Below, piece after piece: positions 4,574 to 8,127 of a stretch of 8,127 bases of DNA. Numbering within the stretch: the stretch's first letter is position 1; every line of letters starts with the position of its first letter. The translations under genes and the position numbers were made by a program. Location of the stretch: NCBI GenBank assembly GCA_028714395.1, contig JAQTMJ010000029.1, positions 1-8,127 of the forward strand, given 5' to 3'. Under the pieces are notes generated by a model. That model was not told the DNA's origin, ran no database searches, and saw nothing but the letters and a program-made list of their open reading frames with translations. This DNA comes from Candidatus Iainarchaeum sp. (GTDB taxonomy: Archaea > Micrarchaeota > Micrarchaeia > Anstonellales > Bilamarchaeaceae).

Positions 4574-6174
4574 TTTCCGGCCTCGTGCGCCCCGATGCTG
4601 TAGATGCTCCACCTGAGCGTTTTTTTGCTTTCCAGTTCGCCTGCTATCTGTTCCATGAGTGAATTTTTTACTTTCATATAACTTTCCTTTCCGTATTCCG
4701 CGTTCCCTATCGCGTTCCTCATGCTCTTGACGTTGAAGCAGAACATCCCGTTGCTGAGTCCCTCCACGTTGTGGCAGAAATAGAGGTCGCTGGAACTGTA
4801 CGCGGAATCCACTTCGAACGCGCGGATGAGCCCCTGGGAATAGCTGCTCTTCATGCAGAAGGAGGATTTGAACGCGCACGTGCTGCCGAAGATGTTTGCC
4901 GATTCCCTGGGCCAGAACGAAAACGCGGTGTTTTTGGTGTAAACCGGCATTATCGTCCTGTAGGAATTCGCGGAATCCACGCATGTGAGGGGCGCATCTA
5001 TGTTGGTGCAGTTCTGCGAGATGTATGTAGTCAGGAACGCGATGCGTGCTGAATTTTGCACCATTTCCCGGAGGTTTCCGCTTATTTCCTCGCCCGAAAG
5101 CGAAAAATCCCCGAGCTTTTCTCCCTCGTCGCCAACGAAAACGCCTTTCAGCTCCTCGTATTTCCAGTATTTCTTCACCGCAAAAATGTCCTTGCCGGTC
5201 ACCGGCGAGCGCTCGGGCAGAAACTCGTAGAAATCCACGCTTGCCGTTAACCAGGGACCGAAATCATCCAGCGGAAAAAGTTCCTTGCCGAGCAGCACCT
5301 TGGTTGTATCCATAAAGGCGCTTTCCGCAGCTTCTCTCGCTTTGTTTTCATCGTAAGTGGGCAAATCCAGCGAACCGAGCTTTATCCCTCCTGATTTTTT
5401 CTTCGCCCTGAAGATGTCCATGAGGCGGTAGGTGCTCCTCTTTTTCTGCAAATCGTCCCTCATCTGCTCTGTCAGCGAGGATTCCAGCCTGGCGTATTTC
5501 TGCTGGTCCAGCTGGAGGTTGCCTATGCGGTATCTTTTCCCGCGCTGGAAGAACGAGAAGCAGCATTTCTGGCAGCCCAGCATGGAATAGGAATAGAAAA
5601 TGTCCGAGCAGTCCGACATCAGGCTGCTTTCGAAAATCCTTGAGCATCCATGGCCTCCGACGTTCATGGCGCTCATCAGGAACGTGGAATCGGCCGTATC
5701 GTGGGTGCCGAACAGGTGGCGGCAGTTCCTGGAGAAGGAAGTGTAAGCAACGTACTCGCAGTTGGATATGAAAGAGGAATTGTAAACGAAGAAGCTGTCG
5801 GTCACGTTGGTGGATTTCTCAACGTTGGCGCTCTTTCCCAGCACCACGTTGCCCGTGTATACGAACTTTTCCCGCAGCGCCCGGGCTATGCTGTCTATGT
5901 CCTTGATTTCGTTTATGCCCAGGGGCTCGAACTTCCTGCCCCAATCTATCTCGTCAAAGCTTGCGAACTTTGAGGAAGGGAAGTAGCCCTGGCCGGTCAG
6001 ATAGACGTCCTTTCCTGAGCCTGATGGGAATTTCCTGGGCATCTGCATCTGTTCCGAAAGGTAGCCTGTAAACTCCTTCAGCGGTCCTATTTCGTCCCCG
6101 AAGAGGATTTTTGAGGTTTTCCGGAATTCGGAATCAAGTTTTTCGAAAAGAGGATACGACGTCGCGACCGACAT
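4570..6174 (-). CDS. Large cysteine-rich protein with internal duplication, function unknown
   Basis: A 534-aa protein, apparently soluble, with no signal peptide or clear membrane helix. It is built of two related halves. KILFGDEIGPLKEF and GKDVYL (22-59) match KVLLGKELFPLDDF and GKDIFA (292-332). The middle of each half is rich in Ser/Asn/Cys/aromatic steps (NSSFISNCEYVAYTSFSRNC; STCAFKSSFCMKSSYS), suggesting a beta-solenoid-like stack. Each half closes with a related helix-forming stretch: RYRIGNLQLDQQKYARLESS (215-234) and RNAIGNAEYGKESYMKVKNS (486-505). Thirteen Cys lie in the repeats (7 in the first half, 6 in the second), including CQKCC at 201-205. I recall similar FCFGLKN...IGN...Y-type repeats in hypothetical proteins of CPR bacteria and DPANN archaea; this is memory, not a search result. 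A charged linker (245-285) joins the halves. It heads an operon with TatD. No clear Shine-Dalgarno site precedes the ATG, so it may be leaderless. Confidence 0.85.
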   Translation of the reverse strand: MSVATSYPLFEKLDSEFRKTSKILFGDEIGPLKEFTGYLSEQMQMPRKFPSGSGKDVYLTGQGYFPSSKFASFDEIDWGRKFEPLGINEIKDIDSIARALREKFVYTGNVVLGKSANVEKSTNVTDSFFVYNSSFISNCEYVAYTSFSRNCRHLFGTHDTADSTFLMSAMNVGGHGCSRIFESSLMSDCSDIFYSYSMLGCQKCCFSFFQRGKRYRIGNLQLDQQKYARLESSLTEQMRDDLQKKRSTYRLMDIFRAKKKSGGIKLGSLDLPTYDENKAREAAESAFMDTTKVLLGKELFPLDDFGPWLTASVDFYEFLPERSPVTGKDIFAVKKYWKYEELKGVFVGDEGEKLGDFSLSGEEISGNLREMVQNSARIAFLTTYISQNCTNIDAPLTCVDSANSYRTIMPVYTKNTAFSFWPRESANIFGSTCAFKSSFCMKSSYSQGLIRAFEVDSAYSSSDLYFCHNVEGLSNGMFCFNVKSMRNAIGNAEYGKESYMKVKNSLMEQIAGELESKKTLRWSIYSIGAHEAGK

Positions 6175-6250
6175 AAAGGGTTATAAATGCTATTTCTTAA
6201 TAATTGTTACTAATAATTCTGTGAATATTAATTCTCTATAGGTGGACTGT
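6175..6250. promoter_or_regulatory. Divergent promoter region between the 534-aa gene and eIF5A
   Basis: An AT-rich spacer with one strong plus-strand box, TTATAAAT at 6181-6188, predicting an eIF5A start near 6210 and a leader of about 40 bases. The same box is only 7 bases from the leftward ATG at 6174, too close to serve it. The leftward gene more likely uses TTATTAA-like sequence near 6196-6202, about 25 bases from its ATG. TAATAATT is repeated at 6198-6205 and 6211-6218. GGTGG at 6241-6245 is the eIF5A Shine-Dalgarno site. Confidence 0.5.
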
Positions 6251-6646
6251 ATGAGCGATAAGATATTTTCTTCAGCCAAGGACCTGAAGGAGGGCAAGTA
6301 CGTGCTCATAGATGACATACCCTGCAGGGTGGTGCAGATAGAAATATCCAAGTCCGGAAAGCACGGGGGCGCGAAGATGCGCATAGTAGCAATCGGAGTG
6401 TTCGACGGGCAGAAGAAGACCCTGCTCACGCCCGGGGACCAGGACGTGGACGTTCCGATAATAGAGCGGAGAAACGTACTGATAATGAGCATCAACGGCA
6501 AGACCGCGCAGGTGATGGACAACGATGACCCTTCGCTCAATTACGATATAGAGGTGCCGGACGAGCTGGCCGCGAACGCCGAAGCCGGCAAGGAGGCGGA
6601 AGTGCTCCAGGCCATGGGAAGGAGGAAGATGGAAAGGATAAAATGA
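6251..6646 (+). CDS. eif5A: Translation factor aIF5A (eIF5A/EF-P family)
   Basis: A 131-aa archaeal initiation factor 5A, which binds near the ribosomal E site and rescues stalling at Pro-rich and other difficult sequences. The N-terminal SH3-like domain (about 1-69) carries the modification loop SKSGKHGGAK, with K37 the expected site of deoxyhypusine/hypusine. It is followed by the conserved RIVAIGVFDGQKK. The C-terminal OB-like domain spans about 70-131. A Ser replaces the more usual Pro two residues before the modified Lys; I do not expect loss of function. The frame is open from GTG at 6242, but GGTGG (6241-6245) sits five bases before the ATG at 6251, which fixes that start. It leads a rightward operon: eS24 starts 16 bases after its stop. 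Confidence 0.96.
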   Translation: MSDKIFSSAKDLKEGKYVLIDDIPCRVVQIEISKSGKHGGAKMRIVAIGVFDGQKKTLLTPGDQDVDVPIIERRNVLIMSINGKTAQVMDNDDPSLNYDIEVPDELAANAEAGKEAEVLQAMGRRKMERIK

Positions 6647-6662
6647 TTGTACGGTGGATTTG

Positions 6663-6992
6663 ATGGACGCAAAAATAATCAGCAACAAGGAAAACGGCAT
6701 AATAGGGAGAAAGGAGATACACATGGAAGTGTCGTTCGAGAAAAACACCCCGAACAGGAAGGAGCTCAAGCAGTTCCTCTGCTCCAAGGTCGGGGCAAAC
6801 CCGGACACGGCTGTGCTCAGGAGCGTGGAAACGAACTTCGGCATCAGGGCCCTGAAGGCCTTGCTCCACGTTTACCAGAGCAAGGAGGCCGCGCTGGCAA
6901 CCGAGCCGAGGCACATTCTTGCAAGGGACGGCATGGCTGAGAAGAAGAAAAAGAAGGAGAAGAAAAAGGCCGCTCCTCCGGCCAAGAAATAG
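6663..6992 (+). CDS. rps24e: Small ribosomal subunit protein eS24
   Basis: A 109-aa ribosomal protein. Family features are visible: the opening strand AKIISNKENGIIGRKE, the S24e signature-like TPNRKELKQFLCSKVGANPD (residues about 28-47), and the later FGIRALKALLHVYQSKEAA with EPRHILARDG. The core ends near residue 91. The last 18 residues form an unusual basic tail, Lys-rich then Ala/Pro (KKKKKEKKKAAPPAKK), probably disordered and contacting rRNA. The start at 6663 is chosen because GGTGG (6653-6657) lies five bases upstream; an in-frame GTG at 6654 is inside that site. It lies between aIF5A and eS27, an arrangement typical of archaeal translation operons. The tail's DNA closely resembles the start of the eS27 gene 74 bases downstream. 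Confidence 0.95.
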   Translation: MDAKIISNKENGIIGRKEIHMEVSFEKNTPNRKELKQFLCSKVGANPDTAVLRSVETNFGIRALKALLHVYQSKEAALATEPRHILARDGMAEKKKKKEKKKAAPPAKK

Positions 6993-7006
6993 ATTAGGTG
7001 ATATTT

Positions 7007-7177
7007 ATGGCTGAAAAGAAAGAAGTCAAGAAGCCTGCAGGCGCGAAGAAGGTGAAGAAAGCCCCTGCAGCGTACAAGCCGGGAAAAAACTGCCCCAAGT
7101 GCGGAGCCGGGGTTAGGCTCGCGGAGCACAAGGACAGGCGCTCCTGCGGCAGGTGCGGCTATTTCGAAAGGAAATGA
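7007..7177 (+). CDS. rps27ae: Small ribosomal subunit protein eS27-type zinc ribbon (S27ae)
   Basis: A 56-aa protein, the archaeal counterpart of the part of eukaryotic ubiquitin-S27a that follows ubiquitin. A Lys/Ala/Pro-rich N-terminal tail (1-22) precedes the compact ribbon. The zinc ligands are C29 and C32 in NCPKCG and C47 and C50 in SCGRCG, followed by YFERK at the C-terminus, typical of the family. The core is normal in size; the basic tail makes it slightly longer than minimal homologues. GGTGAT at 6997-7002 is four bases before the ATG, and eS24 ends 14 bases upstream, so the genes are cotranscribed. The next gene begins one base after the TGA. Confidence 0.95.
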   Translation: MAEKKEVKKPAGAKKVKKAPAAYKPGKNCPKCGAGVRLAEHKDRRSCGRCGYFERK

Positions 7178-7178
7178 T

Positions 7179-7910
7179 ATGGATAGGGACGCTCTCCTGG
7201 TGGCCGCGCTAAGTTTTTTCGCCTCAATCTTCATTTTCTATATTCCGCTGGAGCAAAACTACAAAATTGCGCTAGCGCTCGCATTTTCGGTCCTGGTGGG
7301 GCTCTATTTCAATCCGGCAAAAATGCTGTTTGCCCTTTTCCTGCTCGCTTCGTTCGCGTTCTTCCAGCCAGCTTACCCATACATAGTCACACTGGAGCTC
7401 CATCTGGGGCTGCTGCTTTCTGCAATTTACTTTATGGGGAAGGATTTGAAGAGAATTTTAATCGAGAAAATCAAAAATCCCAAGGCGCTATTCCGGGCCG
7501 GGCTGGAGGGAATCGGGCTTTACATCGTTATAATCGTAGTCTTGCTGGCTTTCGGCCTCACGGTTATTGCGCTCGGCTACAAGCCGGATACCATGAATGT
7601 TTATGACAAGATAACCGGACTGCCAATTTATTTGCTCGTTTTCGCCATATTGTTCGCCCCTCTGAGCGAGGAGTTCTTCTTCCGGGGCCTGCTCTCCAGA
7701 AAATACGGCCCGCTGGTGTCGTCCCTGGTGTTCGCCGCCTCGCATTTCGGCTACGGCTCGCTCTACGAAATGGCAGGCGCTTTCCTCATAGGCATGGTCC
7801 TGGCGCTTTACCTCTCGAAAAGGAACAACCTGGCCGCATGCATGGTTGCGCACGGTTTATTCATCCTAACGTCCATAGCCCTAATGCTGGCAATGAAGGG
7901 CATTGCTTAG
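7179..7910 (+). CDS. CPBP-family intramembrane metalloprotease (CAAX/Abi type)
   Basis: A 243-aa polytopic membrane protein with about eight hydrophobic segments (near 5-22, 29-45, 48-63, 72-87, 111-133, 148-163, 176-212 as two, 219-237). The CPBP motifs are present: EExxxR as E164, E165 and R169 in LSEEFFFRGLL; FxxxH as F185 and H189 in FAASHFG; and a third His, H225, in CMVAHGLFI. These residues line the membrane-buried metal site in Rce1-type enzymes. The third motif often reads HxxxN; here residue 229 is Ile, so the motif is partial. Family roles include CAAX processing, bacteriocin self-immunity and regulated proteolysis; no substrate is indicated. It begins one base after the eS27 stop and is therefore a translationally coupled member of a ribosomal operon. 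A two-hairpin spacer follows. Confidence 0.92.
   Translation: MDRDALLVAALSFFASIFIFYIPLEQNYKIALALAFSVLVGLYFNPAKMLFALFLLASFAFFQPAYPYIVTLELHLGLLLSAIYFMGKDLKRILIEKIKNPKALFRAGLEGIGLYIVIIVVLLAFGLTVIALGYKPDTMNVYDKITGLPIYLLVFAILFAPLSEEFFFRGLLSRKYGPLVSSLVFAASHFGYGSLYEMAGAFLIGMVLALYLSKRNNLAACMVAHGLFILTSIALMLAMKGIA

Positions 7911-8127
<217 letters not shown>

Noticed and set aside
4574..4984. TatD reading frame stays open upstream and could give a 372-aa protein.
   Set aside because: The upstream part lacks family similarity, overlaps the coding 534-aa gene in another frame, and the ATG at 4573 starts just before the conserved HxH motif.
6242..6250. GTG start three codons upstream for aIF5A.
   Set aside because: The GTG is part of the GGTGG Shine-Dalgarno site placed five bases before the ATG at 6251.

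Overview
The window reads as archaeal chromosomal DNA. It carries eIF5A with a hypusination loop, ribosomal proteins eS24 and eS27, an Sm-like protein, Kae1 of the KEOPS complex, TATA-type promoters and GGTG-type Shine-Dalgarno sites 3-6 bases before most starts. Compact genes, noncanonical tRNA architecture and a cysteine-rich repeat protein of a kind I associate with small-genome lineages suggest a DPANN archaeon, perhaps near Micrarchaeota or Diapherotrites. That placement is inference; no marker here fixes it.

Layout. (1) 1-1684, accessory: a leftward tyrosine recombinase with a C-terminal zinc ribbon (38-1255) and a divergent four-helix membrane protein (1355-1684). This looks like one end of a small integrated element. 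(2) 1685-2622: a RBBP9/YdeN-type serine hydrolase (1781-2335), converging by 10 bases on an unrecognised 98-aa gene (2326-2622). (3) 2623-3303, leftward: SmAP/Lsm (3079-3303), then tRNA-Ala(GGC) with a roughly 30-nt insertion in its T-loop (2942-3043), then a 14-codon lysine-rich micro-gene with its own TATA box and Shine-Dalgarno site (2768-2812). (4) 3369-6174, leftward operon: a 534-aa internally duplicated Cys-rich protein, a TatD-like metal hydrolase sharing ATGA with it, and a NYN-domain (TIGR00288-type) putative nuclease. (5) 6251-7910, rightward operon: eIF5A, eS24, eS27, CPBP-family intramembrane protease. (6) 7911-8127: a two-hairpin spacer and the first 47 codons of Kae1.

The right half is a translation cluster: elongation factor, two small-subunit proteins, and t6A synthesis through Kae1. 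The leftward operon pairs two putative metal-dependent nucleases with a protein of unknown function. The most notable items are the tRNA-Ala, whose T-loop is interrupted and whose D-loop/T-loop contact bases are altered while the AlaRS G3:U70 signature is kept; the 14-aa basic micro-gene; and the duplicated Cys-rich protein. No CRISPR array, rRNA or complete insertion sequence was seen.
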